Part shown: positions 50,903 to 58,671 of the stretch, in pieces
Layout: every line of letters starts with the position of its first letter
How positions within the stretch are numbered: the first letter of the stretch is position 1
NCBI GenBank assembly: GCA_910588635.1
Contig: CAJUPW010000003.1
Coordinates: 1-64,000, forward strand
DNA: 64,000 nt
Source: an uncultured Oscillospiraceae bacterium
Lineage (GTDB): Bacteria > Bacillota > Clostridia > Oscillospirales > Oscillospiraceae
Direction of reading: 5' to 3'
Made by a program: the position numbers and the translations under genes
Notes under the pieces: generated by a model
Database searches by the model: none
Told to the model about the DNA's origin: nothing
The model's input: only the letters and a program-made list of their open reading frames with translations

Positions 50903-51124
50903 TTATTTCAAGATGATTTCGCAGTCGGGTTCCACCTTCTTGCAGGCCTTCACGACCTGCTTCATAATATCCTCAAACCGGGCGTCGTCTGCCTCTACAG
51001 TCATTTTTTGGGCCATGAAGGACACGGAGGCGTCCGCCACCCCGTCGATCTTCTTGATTGCGGTCTCCATCTTGGCAGCGCAGTTGGCGCAGTCCAGGTC
51101 GATGAGCTTAAAGGTCTTTTTCAT
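50903..51124 (-). CDS. Small HMA-domain metal-binding protein (CopZ-like)
   Basis: 73 residues with one ferredoxin-like HMA fold and the metal motif DCANCAAKM (Cys12, Cys15). GATVSFM-type strand appears as ADASVSFMAQKMTV. It can carry a soft metal to the ATPase, whose start is 12 bp downstream. A regular Met preceding CxxC, common in copper carriers, is replaced by Leu-Asp here, which fits a zinc/cadmium type. Confidence 0.9.
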   Translation of the reverse strand: MKKTFKLIDLDCANCAAKMETAIKKIDGVADASVSFMAQKMTVEADDARFEDIMKQVVKACKKVEPDCEIILK

Positions 51125-51173
51125 GGTGATACATCCTTTCTGATATTGAATTTTGAGGGGAGCGGTCCGGCGC

Positions 51174-51533
51174 CTACTCGAGGATGTGTTCCATCCCCTG
51201 AGCCAGAATGTGGATCACATGGTCGTCGGCCAGGGAATAGTACACTGTTTTGCCCTCCCGGCGGAATTTGACCAGCTTGCTGTTTTTCAGCACCCGGAGC
51301 TGGTGGGACACGGCGGACTGGGTGACCTCCATCAGCTTGGCGATGTCGCACACGCACAGCTCCGTGTCCAGCAGGGCATAGAGAATCTTCACTCGGGTGC
51401 TGTCCCCAAATATCTTGAACAGCTCGGCCAGGTCATAGAGCTGTTCGTCAGGGGGAAGCTGTCCCCGGACCCGGTTCACCGCCTCGCTGTGAACCAGGGC
51501 CTCCTGACAGCAAGGGACTGTTTTCAAATTCAT
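51174..51533 (-). CDS. ArsR/SmtB-family metal-responsive repressor, CadC-like
   Basis: 119 residues with a winged helix (VTQSAVSHQLRVLKNSKLV). It has the CadC metal set: N-terminal Cys8/Cys9 and TELCVCD with Cys60 and Cys62, and also the helix-5 ligands DDHVIHILAQGMEH of the zinc-sensing SmtB/CzrA site. Metal binding should release it from the operator at 51548-51571. It heads the operon with the HMA protein and ATPase. Confidence 0.92.
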   Translation of the reverse strand: MNLKTVPCCQEALVHSEAVNRVRGQLPPDEQLYDLAELFKIFGDSTRVKILYALLDTELCVCDIAKLMEVTQSAVSHQLRVLKNSKLVKFRREGKTVYYSLADDHVIHILAQGMEHILE

Positions 51534-51547
51534 AGGGCCTCCTATCT

Positions 51548-51607
51548 ACATATGAGCACTTGTTCATATGTTGGTTTTATAATACCGCATTTAAAATCCG
51601 TTGTCAA
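51548..51607 (-). promoter_or_regulatory. Promoter and CadC-type operator of the metal-resistance operon
   Basis: On the minus strand TTGACA (51602-51607) and TATTAT (51579-51584), 17 bp apart. An inverted repeat ACATATGA (51548-51555) / TCATATGT (51564-51571) covers the start site and matches the usual ArsR/SmtB 12-2-12 operator. Confidence 0.82.
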
Positions 51608-51644
51608 GGGGGGAGGCGAAATTTTTATGGAAGAGAAGCTGAGG

Positions 51645-51679
51645 CGAGAAAAAACGGCGCCGCGTAAGCGGCGCCGTTT
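51645..51679 (-). terminator. Intrinsic terminator of the carboxyltransferase gene
   Basis: A 12-bp perfect stem AAACGGCGCCGC / GCGGCGCCGTTT (51652-51679) with loop GTAA; on the minus strand it is followed by a run of T. Confidence 0.82.
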
Positions 51680-51698
51680 CATATAATTCTGTTTGAGC

Positions 51699-53666
51699 TC
51701 AGCCCAGAGTGACCAGCAGGTCGTCGGTGTTGACGGCGGTGCCCACAGCGGCGGCCACGGCCTTGACGGTGCCGTCCACGGGAGCGGAGACCTCAATCTC
51801 CATCTTCATGGCCTCCAGCACCACCAGCACGTCGCCGGCCTTCACGGCCTGACCGGGCTTGCACTCCACCTTGAAGATGTTGCCCGGCATGGGGCTCTTC
51901 ACGGCGGTCTCGCCGGCGGCGGGAGCAGCCGCGGGGGCGGTAGGTGCGGGGGCCGGAGCGGCGGCGGGAACCGGGGCGGGCGCGGCCACGGGAGCAGCGG
52001 CAGGCGCGGGTGCAACCACAGGAGCTGCGGGGGCAGCAGGAGCGGCGGAGCCGTCAGCGGCGGCTACGGACACGGCATACGCCTTGCCATCGATGGTGAT
52101 GGTGTAGGTGCCTGGGCAGGTGTCCTGAGGAGCCAGCACCAGGTGCGGGGGCTGATAGCTGGCGGCGAAGGGCTGGATGGGCCGGGTGTTCACCCCGTTG
52201 GACGCGGAGGCGGGCACGTTGGCGTAGTACACATGGCCTTGCCAGGCGGGCATGGGGGGCAGATCGGACTCCTTCTTGGCAGCGGGCGCGGCGGCTTTCT
52301 GGGGCTCCGCCTTCTTGGGGAAGCCGGCCTCGCGGTCCTTGAAGAAAGCCGTGGCCTGCTGGGGGAAGGCGATATAGCTCAGTACGTCCTCGTCGCTCTT
52401 GGCGGTGGCGCCCAGCTCCTTCTTGGTCTTTTCAAACTCGGGCGCCAGGGAGTCGGCAAAGCGGCCCTCCACCACGGGGGTGTCGCCCAGAATCTTCTTC
52501 TGAATCTCGGGGTCGATGGGGGCGGGGGTGCGGCCGTACTCGCCCCGGCAGTAGGCCTTGATCTCCTTGCCTACCACCTTGTAGCGGCCGCCGGACAGTA
52601 CGTTCTGCACGGCCTGAGAACCTACCATCTGGCTGGTGGGGGTGACCAGAGGAGGATAACCCAGGTCGGCGCGGACTTTGGGGGTCTCGGCCAGAGCCTC
52701 GTCCAGCCGGTCCAGAGCGTTCATCATCTTCAGCTGGGAGATCAGGTTGGACAGCATGCCGCCGGGAATCTGATAGTTCAGGCACTGGGTATCGGTGGCC
52801 ATGGAGATGGGGTTCAGGGTGCCGTCCTTGATGAAGTCGGCCCGGACGCCCTTGAAGAAGTCGGCCATCTTGATGAGCGCCTTGTCGTCCAGGTCCACCT
52901 GGTAGCCCAGGGAGCGCAAGGCGTAGGCCAGGGTCTCGGTGGCGGGCTGGGCGGTGCCGCCGGAGAAGGAGGAGATGGCGGTGTCCAGCACGTCGGCGCC
53001 GGCCTCCACGCCCTTCAGGCAGGTCATAAAGGCCAGTCCGGTGGTGCAGTGGGTGTGGATGACCAGGGGCAGCTCGGGCACGGCGTCCTTGATGGCGGAC
53101 ACCAGGTCATAGGACTCCTTGGGTCCCATGATGCCGGCCATGTCTTTGATGCAGATGGACTTGACGCCCATCTCCTTCAGCTCCTTCACCATCTGGACGT
53201 TCTTCTCCAGGGTGTGGACGGGGCTGGTGGTGAAGCAGATGGTGCCGGAGGCGTGGCCGCCCCGCTTGACGGTCTCCTCAATGGCCACCTTCAGGTTGCG
53301 CGCGTCGTTGAGAGCGTCGAAGATGCGGATGATGTCGATGCCGTTCTTGATGGAGTACTCCACGAACTTGCGCACCACGTCGTCGGGGTAGTGCTTATAG
53401 CCCAGAATGTTCTGGCCGCGCAGCAGCATCTGCAGCTTGGTGTTGGGCATCTTGGCGCGGATCTTCCGCAGCCGGTCCCAGGGGTCCTCCTGCAGGTAGC
53501 GCAGGCAGACGTCGAAGGTGGCCCCGCCCCACACCTCGGCGGAGTAGTAGCCGGCCTTGTCCATGGTCTCCAGGATAGGCTCAAACTTGCTGTAGGGCAG
53601 ACGGGTGGCGATAAGGGACTGGTTGGCGTCACGCAGGACGGTTTCGGTAAAGCCTACTTTTCTCAT
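51699..53666 (-). CDS. Oxaloacetate decarboxylase alpha / pyruvate carboxylase subunit B type biotin carboxyltransferase
   Basis: 655 residues from the ATG with GGAGGTC upstream. The carboxyltransferase barrel has VLRDANQSLIATR, the KDMAG metal-lysine loop and HTHCTTG, followed by the conserved carboxylase domain, a linker of about 60 residues of Ala/Pro, and a biotinyl domain with EAMKMEIE. It could act in a membrane sodium pump (with beta and gamma subunits) or in a two-subunit pyruvate carboxylase; neither set of partners is in the window, so the reaction direction is open. Confidence 0.9.
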   Translation of the reverse strand: MRKVGFTETVLRDANQSLIATRLPYSKFEPILETMDKAGYYSAEVWGGATFDVCLRYLQEDPWDRLRKIRAKMPNTKLQMLLRGQNILGYKHYPDDVVRKFVEYSIKNGIDIIRIFDALNDARNLKVAIEETVKRGGHASGTICFTTSPVHTLEKNVQMVKELKEMGVKSICIKDMAGIMGPKESYDLVSAIKDAVPELPLVIHTHCTTGLAFMTCLKGVEAGADVLDTAISSFSGGTAQPATETLAYALRSLGYQVDLDDKALIKMADFFKGVRADFIKDGTLNPISMATDTQCLNYQIPGGMLSNLISQLKMMNALDRLDEALAETPKVRADLGYPPLVTPTSQMVGSQAVQNVLSGGRYKVVGKEIKAYCRGEYGRTPAPIDPEIQKKILGDTPVVEGRFADSLAPEFEKTKKELGATAKSDEDVLSYIAFPQQATAFFKDREAGFPKKAEPQKAAAPAAKKESDLPPMPAWQGHVYYANVPASASNGVNTRPIQPFAASYQPPHLVLAPQDTCPGTYTITIDGKAYAVSVAAADGSAAPAAPAAPVVAPAPAAAPVAAPAPVPAAAPAPAPTAPAAAPAAGETAVKSPMPGNIFKVECKPGQAVKAGDVLVVLEAMKMEIEVSAPVDGTVKAVAAAVGTAVNTDDLLVTLG

Positions 53667-53828
53667 AATGTTCGACCTCCATATTGCTCCCCGGAGCAAA
53701 CTGTCGGGGGAAATTTTGCCCCTTGGGGCGGACGTTTGAGTCGCTTGCCCTATATTTTAGTATAATCTCCAAAAGAAAGCAAGCCCCTTATAAGGAATAT
53801 TCTGTCCTTTTTTCTGCGGTTTCTTGTG

Positions 53829-53859
53829 CAAAAAAACGCCGCGGCGTTCAAGCCGCGGC
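53829..53859 (-). terminator. Intrinsic terminator of the small transcription unit
   Basis: On the minus strand GCCGCGGC / GCCGCGGC (53838-53859) with a 6-nt loop and then a run of seven T. It ends the transcript that begins near 54257. Confidence 0.75.
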
Positions 53860-53882
53860 ATCTCATTTTCTTTTACCGGCCT

Positions 53883-54011
53883 TTATCGGTCGCTGCTGCC
53901 GTCGTCCTCACTGGCGTGACAGGCATCGTAATTGAAAATCAGATCATCAATATCCCGGTCCTCCCGGACCTTGGACCAGATGCTGTTTACATCTCGTTTG
54001 AGCATCGTCAT
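53883..54011 (-). CDS. Possible small acidic protein (42 aa)
   Basis: Starts at an ATG with AAGGAG 9 nt upstream and ends 23 bp before a strong terminator. The sequence MTMLKRDVNSIWSKVREDRD then IDDLIFNYDACHASEDDGSS is hydrophilic and acidic, with no signal peptide. No family recognised. Promoter, ribosome site and terminator on the same strand support a real short gene, but conservation cannot be checked here. Confidence 0.5.
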   Translation of the reverse strand: MTMLKRDVNSIWSKVREDRDIDDLIFNYDACHASEDDGSSDR

Positions 54012-54106
54012 CGCTGACATCTCCTTTCTGTAGCTGCTGAAAAATGGGTATAAAAATACCACCGTCTGCGCCGCAAACGATGGAGAAAAATCCGTGACCC
54101 GGTCTG

Positions 54107-54235
54107 TCAGTCCATACAGCCCCGCACAATATGCTCCACTCGCTTGCAGGCAAAGAGTCCCCCCTGAGTAACATAACGCTGCTGCATCTTTACCCACCAC
54201 TTTTCCATGAAATCTCTGCCAGACATGGAAGCCAA
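54107..54235 (-). CDS. Possible small basic protein (42 aa)
   Basis: A TTG with GGAAG 8 nt upstream (or the ATG 9 nt later) opens a frame reading SGRDFMEKWWVKMQQRYVTQ then GGLFACKRVEHIVRGCMD. It is basic, with two cysteines and a Trp pair. It lies directly downstream of a consensus promoter at 54264-54292. The longer open frame upstream overlaps that promoter and cannot be translated from it. No family recognised; a non-coding role of the transcript is equally possible. Confidence 0.4.
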   Translation of the reverse strand: MASMSGRDFMEKWWVKMQQRYVTQGGLFACKRVEHIVRGCMD

Positions 54236-54263
54236 AATAGCTGCTTCCGATCTGACTTTTGTT

Positions 54264-54292
54264 ATTGTAAACCAATCAAAGGCGTTTGTCAA
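54264..54292 (-). promoter_or_regulatory. Consensus promoter of the small transcription unit
   Basis: On the minus strand TTGACA (54287-54292) and TACAAT (54264-54269), 17 bp apart. Confidence 0.75.
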
Positions 54293-54494
54293 GCACATTC
54301 TGCAGTTTTCTAAAATTTCCCTTCAACTTTGATCTCTCCTATGTGATGTTTCCCCAATTTCCCCGCAGCGCAAGCCCCTGGTCATCCGCGACATACGGTC
54401 GTTTGCCTTTTTTGACTTCTCTGCGCCACCTTGTTTCTGTAAGTATTGCACAAATAAAGATCGTGTATTTTGTTATAAAATCACAATTCTCCCC

Positions 54495-54523
54495 TTGACG
54501 CAGACCCTCGGCACTGCTAAAAT
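54495..54523 (+). promoter_or_regulatory. Promoter of the HPr-like gene
   Basis: TTGACG (54495-54500) and TAAAAT (54518-54523), 17 bp apart. The 54300-54490 stretch before it is AT-rich and shows no supported gene. Confidence 0.65.
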
Positions 54524-54603
54524 ACGGGCATCCCCGGAAGAAGCTAAGAATGAGTTTCGCGTAAAGGAGCACTCCATTTCATGAAAGGAAGGAGGTCTTT
54601 TCA

Positions 54604-54825
54604 ATGACAAGAGAAATTGATATCAAGAGCGGGGCCCAGGTGGAAAAGATTAACCGTCTGGCCTGTGACGCTCCCTATGAGGTCTGGCTTTTCACCGACG
54701 ACATAATGCTGGACGCCCGGTCTCTGCTGGGGCTGTTCGCCCTGGTGGGACGGAAGGCCCGTGTAGTAGTGGAGGACGACGTTTCTCCCCGTTCCCTGGA
54801 CCGTCTGGTCGCCAAAATGGCCTGA
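54604..54825 (+). CDS. HPr-like protein lacking the phosphorylatable histidine
   Basis: 73 residues with the HPr fold pattern: IDIKSGAQVEKINRLACDAP in place of the GxHARPA loop, WLFTDDIMLDARSLLGLFAL matching the KSilgll serine region, and VVVEDDVSPRSLDRLVAKM as the last strand and helix. Histidine 15 is absent, so it cannot pass phosphate from EI; the regulatory-type serine is kept (DARS). GGAAGGAGG precedes the ATG. It is monocistronic, with its own promoter and terminator. A regulatory or Crh-like role is possible, not shown. Confidence 0.8.
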   Translation: MTREIDIKSGAQVEKINRLACDAPYEVWLFTDDIMLDARSLLGLFALVGRKARVVVEDDVSPRSLDRLVAKMA

Positions 54826-54862
54826 AAAACGGCCGTCCGAGCTTTCGGGCGGCCGTTTTTTC
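54826..54862. terminator. Bidirectional terminator between the HPr-like gene and trkH
   Basis: AAAACGGCCG (54826-54835) with CGGCCGTTTT (54850-54859), continued inward to a 15-bp stem with one G-T wobble and a 4-nt loop; T-runs on both strands. Confidence 0.85.
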
Positions 54863-56297
54863 ATGTTTTGTGCCATGTGGAGGGACTGAACAGCACCAGG
54901 ATGGGATATATCTCCAGACGGCCGACAATCATGCACAGGGACATGACCCCTTTGGACAGCCCGGAGAAAGCGGCGAAATTGCCGCTGGGGCCGATGGCCT
55001 CCAGGCCGGGGCCCACGTTGCTCACGCAGGTGAGGGCGGCGCTGAAAGAGACGGCGAAGGACTGCCCGTCCAGGGAGATGATGAGGGCGGCCCCAAAGAT
55101 GGTCATCACATAGGCCCCCAGAAAGACCAACAAGGAATGGAGGGTGGCCTCGCTCACCAGCTTGCCGTCCAGCTTGACCACTTCCACGGAGCGGGGGTGG
55201 GTGATCCGGTGGATTTCCCGGCGTACGGCCCGGAGAAGGAGCAGGATGCGGGAGCACTTCATGCCGCCGCCGGTGGAACCGGCGCTGGCTCCGCAGAACA
55301 TAATCAGAACGATAATCAGCTGGGAAAACTGGGGCCACAGCACAAAGTCGGCGGTGCCGAAGCCGGTGGTGGAGATGATGGAGGCCACCTGAAAGACGGT
55401 GTAGCGCAGGCTCTCCCACACGCTGGAGTACACCCCCAGGTTGGCCAGGGTGAGGATGGCGGTCGCGCCGAGCACCACCGACAGGAAGAAGCGCAGCTCG
55501 TCGCTCTGGAGGGCCTCCCTCCATTTTCTGGTGAGCAGCAGGAAGTAGATGGCGAAGTTAATGGAGAACAGCAGCATGAACACCGTGATGATGATGTCGA
55601 CGGGCACGCTGTCATAGGCCCCCACGCTGGCGTTCCGGTTGGAGAAGCCGCCTGTGCCCGCGGTGGAGAAGGAGTGGATCAGGGCGTCGTACAGGGGCAT
55701 TCCGGCGATTTTCAGACAGACGGCCTCCAGGGCGGTGAGGGCGAAGTACATGGTGTACAGGATCTTGGAGGTCTGGGACTGCTTGGGCACCAGCTTGGAG
55801 AACACCGGCCCCGGGGTCTCCGCCTGGGTCAGGTAGTGGGAGCGGATACCCAGCTTGGGCACGATGGCGGTGGCCAGCACCAGCACTCCCATGCCGCCCA
55901 GCCAGTGGGTGAAGGCCCGCCAGAACAGAATACCCTTGGGAAGGGCCTCGATGTCGGTGAGAATGGTGGAGCCGGTGGTGGTAAAGCCGGAGCAGGACTC
56001 GAAGACGGCGTCCATAGGGGTGGCGAAGCAGCCTGAGAAAATAAAAGGCAGCGCTCCAGCCAGTCCGGTAAAAATCCAGATCAGGCCTACGGCCACAAAG
56101 CCCTCCCGGGCAAAGAACTGCTGCTTTGCGGGTAAGGATGAGAGGGCCAGGCCGCAGACAGCCATAATGGCGATGGTGAGCAGGAAGGGGAGAGGGCTCT
56201 CCCGATAGATCAGAGCCGCCGCCAGGGGGACGGTCAGGGCGGCAGTTTCAATGAGAAGCACCCGCCCCACCAGCTTCAGGACCAGCTTGATGTTCAT
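54861..56297 (-). CDS. trkH: Trk/Ktr-type potassium uptake channel subunit
   Basis: 478 residues with four membrane-pore-membrane repeats. Selectivity segments are seen as SGFTTTGSTIL, STAGTGGFSNRN, ISTTGFGTADF and SNVGPGLEAIG. GASAGSTGGGMKCSRILLL is the intramembrane loop typical of TrkH. It forms the K+ path, gated by the RCK protein TrkA encoded upstream with a 4-bp overlap. Confidence 0.95.
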   Translation of the reverse strand: MNIKLVLKLVGRVLLIETAALTVPLAAALIYRESPLPFLLTIAIMAVCGLALSSLPAKQQFFAREGFVAVGLIWIFTGLAGALPFIFSGCFATPMDAVFESCSGFTTTGSTILTDIEALPKGILFWRAFTHWLGGMGVLVLATAIVPKLGIRSHYLTQAETPGPVFSKLVPKQSQTSKILYTMYFALTALEAVCLKIAGMPLYDALIHSFSTAGTGGFSNRNASVGAYDSVPVDIIITVFMLLFSINFAIYFLLLTRKWREALQSDELRFFLSVVLGATAILTLANLGVYSSVWESLRYTVFQVASIISTTGFGTADFVLWPQFSQLIIVLIMFCGASAGSTGGGMKCSRILLLLRAVRREIHRITHPRSVEVVKLDGKLVSEATLHSLLVFLGAYVMTIFGAALIISLDGQSFAVSFSAALTCVSNVGPGLEAIGPSGNFAAFSGLSKGVMSLCMIVGRLEIYPILVLFSPSTWHKT

Positions 56298-57685
56298 GTC
56301 CCACTCCCTCCCGGGGCGGCGGGCTCCGCGGCGTAGATGGCGTTCAGGTCCAGAATCCCGCTCTCACGGGCGATGATGATGACCTGATCTCCCTCCTGCA
56401 GGCAGGAGGAGCCCTCGGGAATGATGATATCCTTTCCCCGGACAATGACGGCCAGCAGTACGCCGGGGCGCAGCTTCAGGTCCTTCAGGGGGACGCCCAG
56501 GTGCCTGGTGCCCGGCCCCACGGTAAACTCCATGGCCTCCGCCCCGCCGCCGGCAATGCGGTGGAGGGAGTTCATCACGTTGCCGTGGGTATTCTGCATC
56601 CCGCGCACCACATGGAGAATGTGGGAGGCGGTGACAAACTTGGGGGAGATGACGCTGTCCAGGCCCAAGGAGCGGACAATGCCGGCATAATTTTGCCGGT
56701 TGCACTTGGTGATGACCTTGGGCAGCCCCTGCTGCATGGCGTACAGGGAGATAATGAGATTGTCCTCGTCCCGGTCGGTGAGGGCCACGAAGGCGTCGCT
56801 GGCAGTGAGGTTCTCCGACTCCAGCAGTTCTGAGTCGGTGCCGTCGCCGCAGATGACGGTGACCCGGGGAAAGCGCTCGCTGATCAGGCGGCAGCGCTCC
56901 TCGCTGCGCTCCACGATTTTCAGGCGGATGCCCATGCGGTCCAGAATATTGGCCAGATACATGGATACCTTGCCGCCCCCCAGCAGGAACACCTGCTTCA
57001 CCTTGGGGGCGTAGCGGCCCAGCTGGCGGAAAAACTGGTCCAGGCTGTCCGGACGGCCGATCATATACAGCTTATCCCCCGCCTGAGGCACGAAGGAGCC
57101 GTTGGGGATGGACACCTCTCCGTTTCGGTCCACGGCGCAGAACAGCAGAGACAGCTTTTTTGTCTGGCTGGGCAGGCTGTAGAGAGGGGCGCCTACCAGG
57201 AAGTCTCCCTCCTGGAGACGGAAGCCCATCAGCTCCACAAGTCCACGGCAAAAGGTCTCGATGTCGGCGGCGGAGGGAAAGCGGAGCAGCCGGGAAATCT
57301 CCACGGCGGTGGTATTCTCCGGGTTGATGACCATGTCGATTTTCAGGTCCCGGCGCAGCTCAGCCACGCTGGCGGTGTACTCCTGGTTGCGGATGCGGGC
57401 GATGGTGTACTTGGTTCCCAGGCCCTTGGCGGTGAGGGAGCACACCATGTTCACCTCGTCAGAGTTGGTAGCGGCAACCAGAAGGTCGGCGCCCTCCGCG
57501 CCCGCCTCCCGTAAAGTGGCGGCGGACACGCCGTTGCCCCGGACAGTCATGATGTCCAGCTGGTCTCCGGCCCGGCGGAGGGTCTCCTCGTCGTTGTCCA
57601 CAATGGTGACATCGTGTTCCTCCTTCACCAGCTGCTCGGCCAGGGTAAAGCCCACTTTTCCACTGCCTACGATGACAATATTCAT
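56294..57685 (-). CDS. trkA: Trk system potassium uptake protein TrkA (two RCK units)
   Basis: 463 residues. Two RCK_N domains, VIVGSGKVGFTLAEQLVKEEHDVTIVD at the start and VFLLGGGKVSMYLANILDRMG near 230, each followed by an RCK_C domain. It binds NAD(H) or ATP/ADP and gates TrkH at the inner membrane face. GGAAAGGA is upstream of the ATG. It is cotranscribed with trkH. Confidence 0.95.
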   Translation of the reverse strand: MNIVIVGSGKVGFTLAEQLVKEEHDVTIVDNDEETLRRAGDQLDIMTVRGNGVSAATLREAGAEGADLLVAATNSDEVNMVCSLTAKGLGTKYTIARIRNQEYTASVAELRRDLKIDMVINPENTTAVEISRLLRFPSAADIETFCRGLVELMGFRLQEGDFLVGAPLYSLPSQTKKLSLLFCAVDRNGEVSIPNGSFVPQAGDKLYMIGRPDSLDQFFRQLGRYAPKVKQVFLLGGGKVSMYLANILDRMGIRLKIVERSEERCRLISERFPRVTVICGDGTDSELLESENLTASDAFVALTDRDEDNLIISLYAMQQGLPKVITKCNRQNYAGIVRSLGLDSVISPKFVTASHILHVVRGMQNTHGNVMNSLHRIAGGGAEAMEFTVGPGTRHLGVPLKDLKLRPGVLLAVIVRGKDIIIPEGSSCLQEGDQVIIIARESGILDLNAIYAAEPAAPGGSGT

Positions 57686-57794
57686 AGCTCAAAGGTCCTT
57701 TCCATAAAATGGACGCCAGGGGCCGCCCTCCGGGCAGCCCGTCATGAATCGGAGCGGGCCGTCCAGAGCGGCGGCCTTTGCATAACAGAGGAAA

Positions 57795-58508
57795 TCAGAT
57801 CGTCCATTCCCCATGCACAATCCCTACCAGATACCAGTGCTCCGCCTCCGGCTGGAATACCAGCTTGAGGGAGGACCAATCCAGCCCATCGTTGACCGGG
57901 TCGGCGCTGGGGAAGCAGAAATCCACAAACCGGCAGCCTGGATACGCCTCAGCCAGATTTTCCAGAGCGTTGCCGCCGGTGATGATCCGGTCTATTCCGA
58001 TCTCCGCGGCCTGGGTGTAGTTCCGGTCGTAGACGTACCGCTCGAAATACTGGGTGAGGGTCATCTGAATGGGGTCGCCCCGGCCGTCCTCAAAGCCCCA
58101 GGTATAGGTGTTCTGGTCCTGAGCCAGATTTTTAATCTGGTCGGCGGTAAAGGTGAGGTCGGTCTCCGGCTCCACGGTAGAGTAGGGGGTGAAGGTGACC
58201 CCGCGCTCCGGGTGGACGCAGGCGGCCAGAGAGGACCAGTCCTGACGCTGGATCAGCCGGTTGACCAGGCATGCGGAGCCCAGCAAAGGAAAATTTTCCG
58301 CCGGGTCCAGCGGAGCCGGGTCCGCTGGGTCGGAGGGTGTGCCGCTGCCCTCGGGCTGGGAGGCGCCGGGGGGCGGGGTATAGCCGTTGTTGCTGGTCAG
58401 ATTGGCGGCGGGCTTGTCGTCCTCCTGAAAGTCTATCGGCAGAAGGACCCCCACCAGCAGCCCGATGACCAGGCACAGCACGCAAGGAAAATAAAGAAAT
58501 CGTTTCAA
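57795..58508 (-). CDS. Hypothetical membrane-anchored exported protein
   Basis: 237 residues. The start is taken as the TTG with AGGAGG 8 nt upstream; a TTG two codons earlier is too close to it. One N-terminal hydrophobic segment (FLYFPCVLCLVIGLLVGVLL) is followed by a Pro/Ser/Gly-rich linker (about 30-70) and a compact domain of about 165 residues rich in Asp, Tyr and Trp (WSSLAACVHPERGVTFTPYS; a similar WSSLKLVF recurs near the C-terminus). No known family was recognised. It precedes trkA by 109 bp on the same strand. Confidence 0.75.
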   Translation of the reverse strand: MKRFLYFPCVLCLVIGLLVGVLLPIDFQEDDKPAANLTSNNGYTPPPGASQPEGSGTPSDPADPAPLDPAENFPLLGSACLVNRLIQRQDWSSLAACVHPERGVTFTPYSTVEPETDLTFTADQIKNLAQDQNTYTWGFEDGRGDPIQMTLTQYFERYVYDRNYTQAAEIGIDRIITGGNALENLAEAYPGCRFVDFCFPSADPVNDGLDWSSLKLVFQPEAEHWYLVGIVHGEWTI

Positions 58509-58610
58509 GTTCAAAGCCTCCTTCAGAGCGCAGACGGACGTGAGGCAGCTTTTGCTTCATACATTATAGGGCATAACAGGGAAAAGGTCAAGTCATAAAC
58601 AAAAGCGGCC

Positions 58611-58639
58611 TTGAAAAAGGGACGATTTTATGGTAAAAT
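58611..58639 (+). promoter_or_regulatory. Promoter of the uridine phosphorylase-like gene
   Basis: TTGAAA (58611-58616) and TAAAAT (58634-58639), 17 bp apart, 32 bp before the ATG. Confidence 0.7.
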
Positions 58640-58671
58640 AGCACATAAATTTCGAAATTGGAGGTCGCCCC

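Noticed and set aside
51693..53765. A long plus-strand Gly/His-rich open frame opposite the carboxyltransferase gene
   Set aside because: Low-complexity antisense translation of a gene with clear catalytic motifs on the other strand.
54107..54298. The longer 63-codon version of the small basic protein
   Set aside because: Its first codons overlap the -35 and -10 elements of a consensus promoter on the same strand, so they cannot be in that transcript; only the shorter form is kept.
54339..54572. A 77-codon minus-strand open frame before the HPr-like gene
   Set aside because: It overlaps the HPr-like promoter, lacks a ribosome site and does not resemble a folded protein.
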